Shown here piece by piece: positions 48,652-60,339 of a stretch of DNA of 64,000 bases. Location of the stretch: the NCBI RefSeq assembly GCF_008360935.1, contig NZ_SRXO01000007.1:186001-250000 (forward strand), written 5' to 3'. A program made the translations under genes and the position numbers. Source of the DNA: Siccirubricoccus phaeus. GTDB taxonomy: Bacteria; Pseudomonadota; Alphaproteobacteria; Acetobacterales; Acetobacteraceae. Numbering within the stretch: the first letter of the stretch is position 1; each line of letters opens with the position of its first letter. Under the pieces are notes generated by a model that saw only the letters and a program-made list of their open reading frames with translations, was not told the DNA's origin and searched no databases.

Positions 48652-51600
48652 ATGCCCTTCGTAAATGGCACCAGTGCCAGCGAGACCCTGGTTGGCACGC
48701 CGGGCGACGATACCTTCCAAGGCTTCGCCGGCGACGACACGCTGGTGGCCGGCAGCGGCGGAGTTGATCTCCTGCTGGGCGGCGGCCTTGGTGGCGATGA
48801 TGGTATCGACACCGTGGATTACTCAGCACTCGGCGCGGGGGTCAGCGCCGACCTCGGTGCCGGCCTCGACAGCCTGGGCAACACGCTCAGCGGCATCGAG
48901 AACGTGGTCGGCACCGACTTCGGCGACGACCTGACGGGCGATGACGTCGCCAACCTGCTGGATGGCGGGGCGGGCGACGATGTCCTCACCGGCGCCGATG
49001 GCGACGACACGCTGGTGGGCGGCACGGGCAGCAACGTGCTGGACGGCGGCGCGGATGTCGACACGGCGGATTACAGCGATCTGGCCGGGCCGATCGCCTA
49101 TGACGCGGTGGCGGAGACGGTCGAGCATGGCAGCGACCTCGACGCGCTGACCGACATCGAGCGCGTGGTGGCGACCGCCGCCGCGACCGACAGCGTCAGC
49201 TATGAGGGCGCCACGGCCGGCGTCAGCGTCGATCTCAGCACGGGTCTCGACAGCCTGGGCAATGCGCTGGCCGCTTTCGAGAACGTCACCGGCTCCGATT
49301 TCGGCGACGACCTGACGGGCGACGACGTCGCCAACCTGCTGGATGGCGGGGCGGGCGACGACGTCCTCACCGGTGCCGGCGGCAATGACACGCTGGTGGG
49401 CGGCACCGGCAGCAACATCCTCGATGGCGGCGCCGGCGGCGACACCGCGGATTACGGCGGCCTGGCCGGGCCGATCGCCTATGACGCGGTGCTGGGCACG
49501 GTCGTGCACGGCAGCGACCTCGACACGCTGATCGATATCGAAGGCGTGGTAGCGACCACCGCCGCGACCGACAGCGTCAGCTACGAGAACGCCACGGCGG
49601 GCGTCAGCCTCGATCTCAGCACGGGTCTCGACAGCCTGGGCAATGCGCTGGCCGCTTTCGAGAACGTCACCGGCTCCGATTTCGGCGACGACCTGACGGG
49701 CGACGACGTCGCCAACCTGCTGGATGGCGGGGCGGGCGACGACGTCCTCACCGGTGCCGGCGGCAATGACACGCTGGTGGGCGGCACCGGCAGCAACATC
49801 CTCGATGGCGGCGCCGGCGGCGACACCGCGGATTACAGCGGCCTCACCGGGCCGGTGGTTGCCGGCCTCGATCTCGGCTTCGGCCTGCATGACGGCGATG
49901 TCGACACGCTGATCGACGTCGAGAACCTGATCGGCACCGGCGCTGACGACTATCTCGGCGGCGATGCCGGCGCCAACCTGCTGGATGGCGGCGCGGGCAA
50001 TGACACGCTGGCCTCCGGCAGTGGCGGCCCGGATACGCTGATCGGCGGCGATGGCTACGACATCGCCGATTTCTCCGCCCGCAGCACTGGCCTCTCGGTG
50101 GATCTCGATGCCGGCCTTGTCAGTGATGGCGGCACCCTCTCCGGGATCGAGGGCGCGATCGGTGGCAGCGGCGGCGACAACCTCACCGCTCAGGCCACGG
50201 TCGGTGCCTGGCTGGATGGCCGGGGCGGCGACGACGTCCTGCAGGGCGGCGATGGCGATGACACGCTGATCGGCGGCGCCGGCGACGATGTCCTCGATGG
50301 CGGCCCGGGCGGCACGGACCAGGCGAATTACGCGGGCGCGGCCGGCCCCATCGATCTCGACCTCGAAGCGGGCATCGCCACCGGCGACGGCACCGACGTG
50401 CTGTCCAACATTGACCAGGTGATCGCCACCGCCTTCGACGACACGCTGCATGGCGATAGCGGCGCCAACTACCTCTACGGCGCGGCGGGCGACGATCTGC
50501 TGCTCGGCGACCTCAGCGGCGACACGCTGGAGGGCGGCACGGGGGATGATACCGTCTCCTACGCCGCGGCCGGGACGGGCGTGCTCATCAACCTCACCGT
50601 GGGGGCGGGCAGCGCCCTCGCCGGGGGCGGCGAGGACACGCTGGCCGGGATCGAGAACGCGACCGGGTCCGATTTCGACGACTACATCGTCGGCACCGCC
50701 GGCAGCAATGTGCTGGAAGGCGGCGCCGGCAGCGACTCGCTGATCGACTTCGGCGGCCAGGACACGCTGGATGGCGGCGATGGCTATGATATCGCCGATT
50801 TCCGCAGCGCCGCCACCGGCGTCACCGTCAGCCTCGATATCGGCGACGGGACCGGCAGCGAGGGCATCAGCGGCAGCACGCTGATCGATATCGAGGGCGT
50901 GGTCGGCACCGCCTTCGGCGATGCGCTGACCGGCGATGATGGCGACAACTACCTGGTCGGCCTCGCCGGCGATGACGACCTCTCCGGTGGCGCCGGTGCC
51001 GATACGCTGATGGGCGGCGAAGGCGACGACCTGATGGATGGCGGCGACGGGATCGACCTGGTCGATTACCGCGACGCCGCCGGTCCGGTGTCCATCGACC
51101 TCAGCACCGGCCTCGCGGTGGGCGAAGGCGTCGACACCCTCAGGAATATCGAGAATGTCGTTGCCACCGCCTTCGCCGATACGGTGATCGGCGACGATGC
51201 CGCCAACTACATCTACGGCAATGGCGGCGACGATCTGCTGGCCGGCGGCCTGGGCGACGATACGCTGATCGGCGCCGAGGGCATCGACACCGTCACCTAC
51301 GCGCAGGCGGCCAGTGCGGTGATCGTCAACCTGCAGGCGGGCATCGCCGAGGGCGAGGGCACCGACGCGCTCGCCAGCATCGAGAACGTCATCGGCAGCG
51401 ACTTCAACGACTTCATCGCAGGCGATGCCGGCGCCAACAGCCTGGAAGGCGGGCTCGGCGACGACACGTTGGTCTCGGGTGGCGGCGCCGACACGCTCGT
51501 GGGCGGCGATGGCTACGACGTGGTGAGCTTCGCCGGCCTCGGCACCGGCGTCGATGCCTCGCTGGAGCTCGGCACGGAGACGGTGACCGGCACCGGCTTC

Positions 51601-52284
51601 TCCGGCTTCGAGGGGCTGTTCGGCACGAACTACGCCGACATCCTCGGCGGCGACGCGCATGACAACTACATCGACGGCGGCGCCGGGAATGACGACATCC
51701 ACGGCCTCGACGGCAATGACACGCTGCTGGGCGGCGCCGGCTCCGACACGCTGGATGGCGGCGACGGCATCGACCTGGCCGATTTCCGCGACCTCTCGGA
51801 AGGCATCGGCAGCACGCTGGATGATGACGGCACCGGCATCGCCGTCTCTGACAGCGCTGTGGACCAGCTGATCTCCATCGAGAACCTGGTCGGCACGCAG
51901 TTCGACGACGAGCTGACCGGCAACGTTCTCGACAACTTCTTCTACGGCTTCGGCGGGAATGACCGCCTCTCCGGCGGCGGTGGCAATGACACCCTGGCGG
52001 GCGGCGATGGCGACGATACGCTGATCGGCGGCACCGGCGACGACGTGCTGACCGGCGGGGCGGGGGCCGACCACTTCTTCTTCCATAACGGCTCCGGTAC
52101 CGACTACGTCACCGACTTCGAGACCGGCATCGACAAGATCGAGCTGAACGAGAACAGCTATGAGGGCGGCCCGGATCCGATCATCTCGACCTCCGGCAGC
52201 GACCTCATCATCACCATCGGCAACGACGTGATCGTGCTGCAGAACGTCTCCAGCATCGACCCGAACGACATCGTGCTGGTCTGA
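48652..52284 (+). CDS. Large RTX-repeat exoprotein
   Basis: 1210 aa, acidic, cysteine-free, composed almost wholly of RTX calcium-binding blocks such as GDDTLVGGTGSNVLDGG spaced by TADY/IADF-type segments. It begins MPFVNGTSASETLVGTPGDD without a signal peptide. The C-terminal region GADHFFFHNGSGTDYVTDFE, then KIELNEN and ending VSSIDPNDIVLV, is a classical type I secretion signal. No catalytic domain is visible, so a structural, adhesive or S-layer-like role is likely. Three 127-residue units near the N-terminus are nearly identical, a recent DNA duplication. The neighbouring type I exporter is its probable exit route. Confidence 0.87.
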   Translation: MPFVNGTSASETLVGTPGDDTFQGFAGDDTLVAGSGGVDLLLGGGLGGDDGIDTVDYSALGAGVSADLGAGLDSLGNTLSGIENVVGTDFGDDLTGDDVANLLDGGAGDDVLTGADGDDTLVGGTGSNVLDGGADVDTADYSDLAGPIAYDAVAETVEHGSDLDALTDIERVVATAAATDSVSYEGATAGVSVDLSTGLDSLGNALAAFENVTGSDFGDDLTGDDVANLLDGGAGDDVLTGAGGNDTLVGGTGSNILDGGAGGDTADYGGLAGPIAYDAVLGTVVHGSDLDTLIDIEGVVATTAATDSVSYENATAGVSLDLSTGLDSLGNALAAFENVTGSDFGDDLTGDDVANLLDGGAGDDVLTGAGGNDTLVGGTGSNILDGGAGGDTADYSGLTGPVVAGLDLGFGLHDGDVDTLIDVENLIGTGADDYLGGDAGANLLDGGAGNDTLASGSGGPDTLIGGDGYDIADFSARSTGLSVDLDAGLVSDGGTLSGIEGAIGGSGGDNLTAQATVGAWLDGRGGDDVLQGGDGDDTLIGGAGDDVLDGGPGGTDQANYAGAAGPIDLDLEAGIATGDGTDVLSNIDQVIATAFDDTLHGDSGANYLYGAAGDDLLLGDLSGDTLEGGTGDDTVSYAAAGTGVLINLTVGAGSALAGGGEDTLAGIENATGSDFDDYIVGTAGSNVLEGGAGSDSLIDFGGQDTLDGGDGYDIADFRSAATGVTVSLDIGDGTGSEGISGSTLIDIEGVVGTAFGDALTGDDGDNYLVGLAGDDDLSGGAGADTLMGGEGDDLMDGGDGIDLVDYRDAAGPVSIDLSTGLAVGEGVDTLRNIENVVATAFADTVIGDDAANYIYGNGGDDLLAGGLGDDTLIGAEGIDTVTYAQAASAVIVNLQAGIAEGEGTDALASIENVIGSDFNDFIAGDAGANSLEGGLGDDTLVSGGGADTLVGGDGYDVVSFAGLGTGVDASLELGTETVTGTGFSGFEGLFGTNYADILGGDAHDNYIDGGAGNDDIHGLDGNDTLLGGAGSDTLDGGDGIDLADFRDLSEGIGSTLDDDGTGIAVSDSAVDQLISIENLVGTQFDDELTGNVLDNFFYGFGGNDRLSGGGGNDTLAGGDGDDTLIGGTGDDVLTGGAGADHFFFHNGSGTDYVTDFETGIDKIELNENSYEGGPDPIISTSGSDLIITIGNDVIVLQNVSSIDPNDIVLV
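48819..49961 (+). repeat. Three 381-bp tandem units inside the large RTX gene
   Basis: Units begin at about 48819, 49200 and 49581. The marker GGCGACGACCTGACGGGC recurs at 48922, 49303 and 49684, exactly 381 bases apart. Units 2 and 3 look identical by eye for roughly 225 bases (about 49229-49455 versus 49610-49836); unit 1 is more diverged. 381 is a multiple of three, so copy-number change would keep the frame. Confidence 0.9.
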
Positions 52285-52462
52285 GGGGTTCGGCCGGTCC
52301 CGGGCGACCCGGGGCCGGCCGCTGCCAGAATGGCGAAAAGCCGCGCCGGGCTGCCCGGCGCGGCTTTTCGCGTTCCGGGCCGGGCGGTCCCATGGGGTTG
52401 CGGGCCGGGCGCGGCTTGGCGAAGATGGGGCATGCCCCTCCGGGCCAACAGGAAATCAGGAC

Positions 52463-54085
52463 ATGTCCGAGCCCCTCGCCAGCCCTCCCAGCTTCGACGC
52501 CATCATCATCGGTGCCGGCATCGCCGGCATGTACCAGCTCTACCGGCTGCGGGAGCTGGGGCTTTCGGTGCAGGTGCTGGAGGCCGGCAGCGGCGTCGGC
52601 GGCACCTGGTACTGGAACCGCTACCCCGGCGCGCGCTTCGATTCGGAAAGCTACACCTACGGCTATTCCTTCTCCGAGGAGCTGCTGCAGGAGTGGAATT
52701 GGTCGGAGCATTTCGCGGCGCAGCCGGAGACGCTGCGCTACCTGAACCATGTGGCGGACCGCTTCGAACTGCGCCCGCATATCCGCTTCAACAGCCGCGT
52801 CACCGCCGCGCGCTATGACGAGGCGAGCCGGCGCTGGGAGGTGACGCTGCAGACGGGCGAGCGCTTCCTGGCGCGTTTCCTCATCACCGCCATCGGCCCG
52901 CTTTCCGCCGATACGCTGCCCCGCGTTCCTGGCATCCAGGATTTCCGCGGCGAGTCCTTCCACACCTCCCGCTGGCCGCGCGAGCCGGTCGACTTTGCCG
53001 GCAAGCGCGTCGCCGTCATCGGCACCGGCGCCACCGGGGTGCAGGTGATCCAGACCATCGCGCCGCTGGTCGGCCAGCTCACCGTCTTCCAGCGCACGCC
53101 GAATTGGTGCACGCCGCTGCACAACCGGAAGATCACCGAGGAGGAGCAGGCGCGCATCAAGGCCAATTACCCGGCGATGTTCGAGCTGCTGCGGCGAACG
53201 CCCGGCTGCTACATCCACGACACCGATCCGCGCAGCACCTTCGACGTGACGCCGGAGGAGCGCGAGGCCTTCTGGGAGAAGCTCTACAGCGAGCCCGGCT
53301 TCGGCATCTGGATGGCGAATTTCCGCGACGTGCTGACCGATCCCAAGGCCAATGCGCTGTTCAGCGATTTCGTCGCCCGCAAGATCCGCCAGCGGGTGAA
53401 GGACCCCGCCACGGCGGAGAAGTTGATCCCGAAGAATCACGGCTTCGGCACCCGCCGCGTGCCGCAGGAGACCTTCTATTACGAGGCCTACAATTTGCCG
53501 CATGTCCGGCTGGTGGATCTGCAGGAGGAGCCGATCGAGCGCGTCACCGAGACCGGTATCCGCACCAGCGCGGCGGAATACGAATTCGACATGATCATCT
53601 ACGCCACCGGTTTCGACGCCATCACCGGCAGCTTCGACCGGATCGACATCCGCGGCGTCGGCGGCCTGCCCCTGAAGGAGAAATGGGCGGAGGGGCCGAA
53701 GACCTATCTCGGCCTGATGTCGGCGGGCTTCCCCAACATGCTGACCATCGTCGGGCCGCACAACGCCTCCACCCGCTGCAACATCCCGCGCTGCATCGAG
53801 CAGAATGTGGAGTGGATCACGGCGCTGCTGCGCAATGCGCGGGACCGCGGCATCACCCGCTTCGAGGCCACGCCGGAGGCCGAGGCCGAATGGTCCCGGC
53901 ACATCGAGGAGCTGGCCGCCGGCATGCTCTACACCCAGGTGGATTCCTGGGCGACGGGCGTGAACCGCAACGTGGAGGGCAAGGATGTACGCCGCATCCT
54001 GCAATACCAGGGCGGCGCGCCGCAGTACCGTGCGAAATGCGCGGAAGTGGCCGAATCGGGCTATGCCGGCATGGTGCTGGCTTGA
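52463..54085 (+). CDS. Flavin-containing Baeyer-Villiger-type monooxygenase
   Basis: 540 aa. The FAD Rossmann motif GAGIAG is at residues 17-22, the NADPH motif GTGATG at 187-192, and between them FRGESFHTSRWP (161-172) fits the Baeyer-Villiger fingerprint FxGxxxHxxxWP. The segment GTWYWNRYPGARFDSESYTY is typical of cyclohexanone-monooxygenase relatives. It should oxidise a ketone to an ester or lactone with NADPH and oxygen; the substrate is unknown. It is coupled by a four-base overlap to a thioesterase-fold gene, suggesting a short catabolic operon. Confidence 0.88.
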   Translation: MSEPLASPPSFDAIIIGAGIAGMYQLYRLRELGLSVQVLEAGSGVGGTWYWNRYPGARFDSESYTYGYSFSEELLQEWNWSEHFAAQPETLRYLNHVADRFELRPHIRFNSRVTAARYDEASRRWEVTLQTGERFLARFLITAIGPLSADTLPRVPGIQDFRGESFHTSRWPREPVDFAGKRVAVIGTGATGVQVIQTIAPLVGQLTVFQRTPNWCTPLHNRKITEEEQARIKANYPAMFELLRRTPGCYIHDTDPRSTFDVTPEEREAFWEKLYSEPGFGIWMANFRDVLTDPKANALFSDFVARKIRQRVKDPATAEKLIPKNHGFGTRRVPQETFYYEAYNLPHVRLVDLQEEPIERVTETGIRTSAAEYEFDMIIYATGFDAITGSFDRIDIRGVGGLPLKEKWAEGPKTYLGLMSAGFPNMLTIVGPHNASTRCNIPRCIEQNVEWITALLRNARDRGITRFEATPEAEAEWSRHIEELAAGMLYTQVDSWATGVNRNVEGKDVRRILQYQGGAPQYRAKCAEVAESGYAGMVLA

Positions 54086-54525
54086 ACCAGCGCCGCGTCG
54101 ATGCCGAAGCGGCGCGCGCGGCCTTTGAGCGGGCGGTGGCCGGGGAGCAGGAGGCATTCGGGGATTTCTTCCTCGCCCGGCTGATGGGGCTGGAGATCAC
54201 CTATCCGGGTGAGGCCTGCGAAGTGGCCTTCGAGGCACAGGATTTCATGTTCAACCCGCAGGGCACGCTGCATGGCGGGATGCTGGCGACGGCGCTGGAC
54301 ATCGCCATGGGGCATCTGCTGAACCGCCATGCCGGCGGGCCGGGCACGACGCTGGAGATGAAGATCCAGTATCTGGCGCCGCTGCGCGCGGGGCGCGTGG
54401 TGTGCCGGGGCGAGGCCATGCGGCGCGGCGGCACCTGGTTCCTGCGCGCGGAAGCGCGCGGAGCGGATGGGGGGCTGGCGGCGTTCGCCACATCCACCTG
54501 GAAGCTGCTGAAGCCGCCGAGCTGA
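54082..54525 (+). CDS. PaaI-family hotdog thioesterase
   Basis: 147 aa from a TTG at 54082 overlapping the monooxygenase stop. The hotdog-fold signature is FNPQGTLHGGMLATALDIAM (near residues 57-76), followed by TTLEMKIQYLAPLRAGRVVC. PaaI-like enzymes hydrolyse acyl-CoA thioesters such as aromatic or medium-chain acyl-CoAs. A longer frame from upstream lies antiphase within the monooxygenase gene and is rejected. The TTG start and overlap point to translational coupling. The substrate is inferred to lie downstream of the monooxygenase product, but this is not proven. Confidence 0.82.
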   Translation: MNQRRVDAEAARAAFERAVAGEQEAFGDFFLARLMGLEITYPGEACEVAFEAQDFMFNPQGTLHGGMLATALDIAMGHLLNRHAGGPGTTLEMKIQYLAPLRAGRVVCRGEAMRRGGTWFLRAEARGADGGLAAFATSTWKLLKPPS

Positions 54526-54579
54526 GAGAGGCCCCTCCCGCGTTCAGCCCCGACGGCCCAACCGCAAAACTCAAGGGTT

Positions 54580-54639
54580 CCAAGGGCCTTTCGGCCCTTG
54601 GCGGGATGGAGTTTGAGGAAGGGCAGCGCCCTTCCTCAA
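54580..54639. repeat. Family A repeat copy 2 (half element)
   Basis: Two hairpins: CCAAGGGCC/GGCCCTTGG with loop TTTC (54580-54601) and a perfect 12-base arm TTGAGGAAGGGC/GCCCTTCCTCAA with loop AGC (54613-54639). It corresponds to the right half of copies 1 and 3 and lies between the convergent thioesterase gene and the next gene. Confidence 0.72.
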
Positions 54640-54712
54640 CCCCCGGTCGGACGCCGCCATGCTGCCCGCCCCTCCAGCCCCGGCGGCGGTGAGCGCATGA
54701 ACCCGGGCGGCC

Positions 54713-55006
54713 TCAGCGCCGAGGCGGCAGGTCCGGGGCCGGCACCGGCGTGCCGGGCGGGGCCAATTGGCGGGAAAGGGCGTTCAGCTCCTCCAGCTCC
54801 CGCCGCTCCCGGTCACCGGGCACGGCCACGCCGGCGGCGCGCTGGCGCTCCTCCACCTCGTTGCGCGGGGCGGGGACCCGTCGCCCGCCCTGGATGGGGC
54901 CGCGCGGCGCCGTCGCTTCCGGCGCACCGCCCGGAGTCGGGGTCTGGGCCAGGCCGGGCGCCACCCAGCCGGCCGCCAGAAGCACGCATGCCCACATAGC
55001 CCGCAT
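54713..55006 (-). CDS. Small exported protein, unknown function
   Basis: 97 aa. An apparent signal peptide MRAMWACVLLAAGWVAPGLA with likely cleavage after AQ is followed by a proline-, arginine- and glutamate-rich chain containing RNEVEERQRAAGVAVPGDRE and ending PAPDLPPRR. It is not recognised. It lies just downstream of secA on the same strand (60 bp gap). Low-complexity composition in a GC-rich genome makes false reading frames common, so confidence is moderate. Confidence 0.5.
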   Translation of the reverse strand: MRAMWACVLLAAGWVAPGLAQTPTPGGAPEATAPRGPIQGGRRVPAPRNEVEERQRAAGVAVPGDRERRELEELNALSRQLAPPGTPVPAPDLPPRR

Positions 55007-55066
55007 AACACCCTCCCAGGGCCTTTGCCCTGCCAGGAACGCGCCGCCAGGCGTCGGGATCAGCCG

Positions 55067-57775
<2,709 letters not shown>

Positions 57776-57974
57776 GCGGGTCTTCGGACTCCGGGGGCGG
57801 GCCGTGGCGGCGCCGCTGGCAGCCGGGCAGGAGAGCGCCCTCTCCGGTCGGGCGGACATGGCGCGGGCCCCGGCGCGGGGCGAGAGATAGGCACCGGCCG
57901 CGCCCAGGTCAACGTTGCCCGGCTTGACCGGATGTTCCGGGGATGTGGAAGGTCCCGGGACAGGAGGGACCCCG

Positions 57975-58631
57975 ATGCTGACGATCTATGGCTGCTACCG
58001 CTCGCGCGCCTCGCGCAACCTCTGGCTGGCGGGGGAGATCGGGCTGGAATTCCGGCATGTGCCGGTCATCCAGGGCTACCGCCTGCCGGACCCGCTGGCG
58101 GTCGGGGCGCCGCTGAACACTCGTTCGCCGGAATTCCTGGCGATCAACCCCAATGGCCGGATTCCGGCGATGGTGGATGGCGGGCTGGTGCTGTTCGAGT
58201 CGCTGGCGATCAACCTCCACCTCGCCCGGTCATATGGCGGGGAGCTGGGCCCGCGCGACCCGGCGGAGGAGGCGCTGATGACCCAATGGGCGATCTGGGC
58301 CGTCACCGAGGCGGAGCCATACGCCCTCGAGGTGCTCTACCATCTGGCGGCGAAGCCGGTGGCGGAGCGGGAGCCGGCCAGGGCGGCGGCGGCAGTGGCG
58401 GCGCTGGCGGCGCCCTTTGCGGTGCTGGACCGGGCGCTGGCGGCGACGGGCCATCTGGTGGGCGGCCGCTTCACCGTGGCCGATCTGAACCTGGCGGAGG
58501 TGCTGCGCTATGCCCAGCCGGCGCCGGCGCTGTTCCAGGCGGCGCCGCGCGTCGCGGCCTGGCTGGCCGCCTGCCAGGCCCGGCCGGCCTTCCGCGCCAT
58601 GATGGCGGCACGGGACGCCGAACCGGCCTGA
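57975..58631 (+). CDS. Glutathione S-transferase family protein
   Basis: 218 aa. The N-terminal thioredoxin-fold domain starts [20 protein letters not shown], with the glutathione-binding [20 protein letters not shown] near residue 56-75. The helical C-terminal domain has [20 protein letters not shown], the N-capping box of the fold. It conjugates or reduces electrophiles with glutathione; the substrate is not predictable. The start at 57975 has AGGAGG eight bases upstream. It is divergent from secA and sits between secA and a repeat-rich spacer. Confidence 0.87.
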   Translation: MLTIYGCYRSRASRNLWLAGEIGLEFRHVPVIQGYRLPDPLAVGAPLNTRSPEFLAINPNGRIPAMVDGGLVLFESLAINLHLARSYGGELGPRDPAEEALMTQWAIWAVTEAEPYALEVLYHLAAKPVAEREPARAAAAVAALAAPFAVLDRALAATGHLVGGRFTVADLNLAEVLRYAQPAPALFQAAPRVAAWLAACQARPAFRAMMAARDAEPA

Positions 58632-58773
58632 CCGGCTGCCTCGCCCGTCCTGCGGGGAAGAGCGGGGTGGACACCCCGGACGTGGCGGCGGCCACCTTCG
58701 ACCCCTCCTTCCCGGGGCGGGCGATCGGCGCGGCCTGGGTGGACGCCCGCGCCCCGGCGCAGCAGGGGAGGGC

Positions 58774-59060
58774 CCTTCGCAGGGCGGGACCGGCGTGGCG
58801 TGGGTGACGCCCGCGCCCCTGCGTAGTGGTGGAGGGACCCTTCGCAGGGCGGGACCGGCATGGCGTGGGCGACGCCCGCCCCAGCGCAGCGGGGGAGGGC
58901 CCTTCGCAGGGGCAGGATCGACGCGGCCTGGGCAGGCCCCCATAGTTTCGCGTAGCGGAACGGCCCGGCCCCCTCGCAGGGCAGCGGATGCGGCGAGAGG
59001 GGCACGCCGGCCTCCTCGCGCGGCAGGCGGCGCCCCTCACGGGCACTCCTTCGCAGGGCG
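58774..59060. repeat. Imperfect tandem repeats in a 616-bp gene-free spacer
   Basis: A core CCTTCGCAGG, within GGGAGGGCCCTTCGCAGGGC in the best copies, recurs at 58774, 58839, 58901, 58971 (one mismatch) and 59048, at spacings of 65, 62, 70 and 77 bases. Between cores are GGGACCGGCGTGGCGTGGG and GACGCCCGC-type segments. The spacer runs from 58632 to 59247; reading frames through it are compositional, and no gene, tRNA or clear promoter was found apart from sequence just upstream of the parvulin gene. Confidence 0.75.
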
Positions 59061-59247
59061 GGGGGGGTGGACGCAGCGGGGCTGGGCGCCCAGATCCTGC
59101 CGTGGCGGAGCGGCACTCCCACGCGCTGGACACGGCGTCCAGCCCCCGCGGGGGGCGGGAAGGGCCCGGGGGCGGCCTGACAGCCCGCATCCTTGCTCCG
59201 CCTGGCCCCATCCGCCATTGTCCCGCGCCTCCCGGAGCCTGCCCTGC

Positions 59248-60135
59248 ATGTCCTCCCGCCTCACCCTGCTCGCCGCCTGCCTGGCCGTGCCGCTCGTCGC
59301 CTATGCCCAGGCGCCGGAGGAGGACCCGGTCCTCGCCCGGGTGAATGGCGAGCCGATCCGGCAATCGGACATGCTCGCCACCGCGTCCGAAGTGCTGCCG
59401 CAGGACATGCGCAGCCTGCCGCCGGCGATGCTGGCGCAGGTGCTGCCGCCGGAGATCCGCCGCCAGCTCCTCGACCGCACCATCACCGAACGCGCGCTGG
59501 TCATCGCCGCCCGCGCTGCCGGGCTGGACCAGGATGAGGAGGTGCGCCGCCGTATCCGCCGGGCGGAGGAGCAGGAGCTGCAGCAGGCCATCCTCAGCCG
59601 GGAAGTGGCCTCCACCGTGACGGAGGAGGCGGTCCGTGCCCGCTATGACCGGGATGCCGCCACCCGCCAGGGGGAGGAGGAGGTGCATGCGCGGCACATC
59701 CTGCTGACCTCGGAAGCCGATGCCCGCACCGCCCTGGCCGAGGTGAATCGCCCCGGCGCCGATTTCGCCGAGGTGGCGCGGCGCCGCTCGCGCGACCCGG
59801 GGGCGCGGGATGGCGGCGATCTCGGCTTCTTCAAGAAATCCGACATGGTGCCGGAATTCGCCGAGGCAGCCTTCGCCCTGCAGCCGGGGCAGGTTACCCC
59901 GGCGCCGGTGCGCAGCCCCTTCGGCTGGCACATCATCAAGGTGGAGGCGCGGCGCCGGGCCGCGGCGCCGAGCTTCGAGGAGAGCCGCGCGGAGCTGCGG
60001 CAGACGATGATGCAGGAACAGGTGCAGGCGGTGGTGGCGCGGCTGCGGGGGGCGGTGCAGGTCGAAAGGGTGGAGCCGGCGGCGCCGGCGCCCTCGCTGC
60101 TGGATGGGGCGGCGCCGCCCCCGGCTAGGCGTTGA
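59248..60135 (+). CDS. Periplasmic parvulin-type peptidyl-prolyl isomerase
   Basis: 295 aa. A signal peptide MSSRLTLLAACLAVPLVAYA is followed by a SurA/PrsA-like chaperone N-domain (VLARVNGEPIRQSDMLATAS, LLDRTITERALVIAARAAGL) and a parvulin domain with HARHILLTSEADARTAL, PGARDGGDLGFFKKSDMVPE and SPFGWHIIKVE. It helps fold exported proteins in the periplasm, consistent with its place near secA. The ATG at 59248 is chosen because it opens the signal peptide; the long upstream frame crosses the repeats. The stop codon lies in a family A repeat. Confidence 0.88.
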   Translation: MSSRLTLLAACLAVPLVAYAQAPEEDPVLARVNGEPIRQSDMLATASEVLPQDMRSLPPAMLAQVLPPEIRRQLLDRTITERALVIAARAAGLDQDEEVRRRIRRAEEQELQQAILSREVASTVTEEAVRARYDRDAATRQGEEEVHARHILLTSEADARTALAEVNRPGADFAEVARRRSRDPGARDGGDLGFFKKSDMVPEFAEAAFALQPGQVTPAPVRSPFGWHIIKVEARRRAAAPSFEESRAELRQTMMQEQVQAVVARLRGAVQVERVEPAAPAPSLLDGAAPPPARR

Positions 60136-60294
60136 GAGGGGCTCTGCCCCTCTCAAACTCTCCCCGCCAAGGGCCGAAGGGCCCTTGGAACCCTTGAGTT
60201 TGGCGCTTCGACCCACGGGTCCAAGACTCATGGTTTCCAAAGGCCCTTCGGCCCTTGGCGGGGTCGAGAGGGGGCAGCGCCCCCTCTCGACCCC
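60132..60294. repeat. Family A repeat copy 3 (complete, four hairpins)
   Basis: Hairpin 1 (60132-60156) has arms TTGAGAGGGGC and includes the parvulin stop codon; hairpin 2 (60167-60188) arms CCAAGGGCC with loop GAAG; hairpin 3 (60237-60258) CCAAAGGCC/GGCCCTTGG with loop CTTC; hairpin 4 (60260-60294) has perfect 16-base arms GGGGTCGAGAGGGGGC. The order matches copy 1 at 5.2 kb. The core between hairpins 2 and 3 has CCCTTGAGTTTGGCGCTTCG and CACGGGTCCAAGACTCATGG. Confidence 0.8.
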
Positions 60295-60339
60295 GCGTGC
60301 CTGCCTTGCTCAGATGCCTCCTCCACGGAGGAAACGACA

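Noticed and set aside
48823-52086. A 1087-codon open frame antisense to the large RTX gene
   Set aside because: It mirrors the RTX repeats codon for codon (GDD/DGG blocks read backwards as VVA/AGQ) and has no domain or ribosome site; it is a shadow of GC-biased repeats.
58774-59060. Tandem repeats considered as a CRISPR array
   Set aside because: Units vary in length and the intervening parts are similar to each other, not unique spacers; no cas genes are present.
59037-60240. Minus-strand frames with repeated VPPCEGPSP-like segments upstream of the parvulin gene
   Set aside because: They are translations of the intergenic tandem repeats, with no start signals or family similarity.
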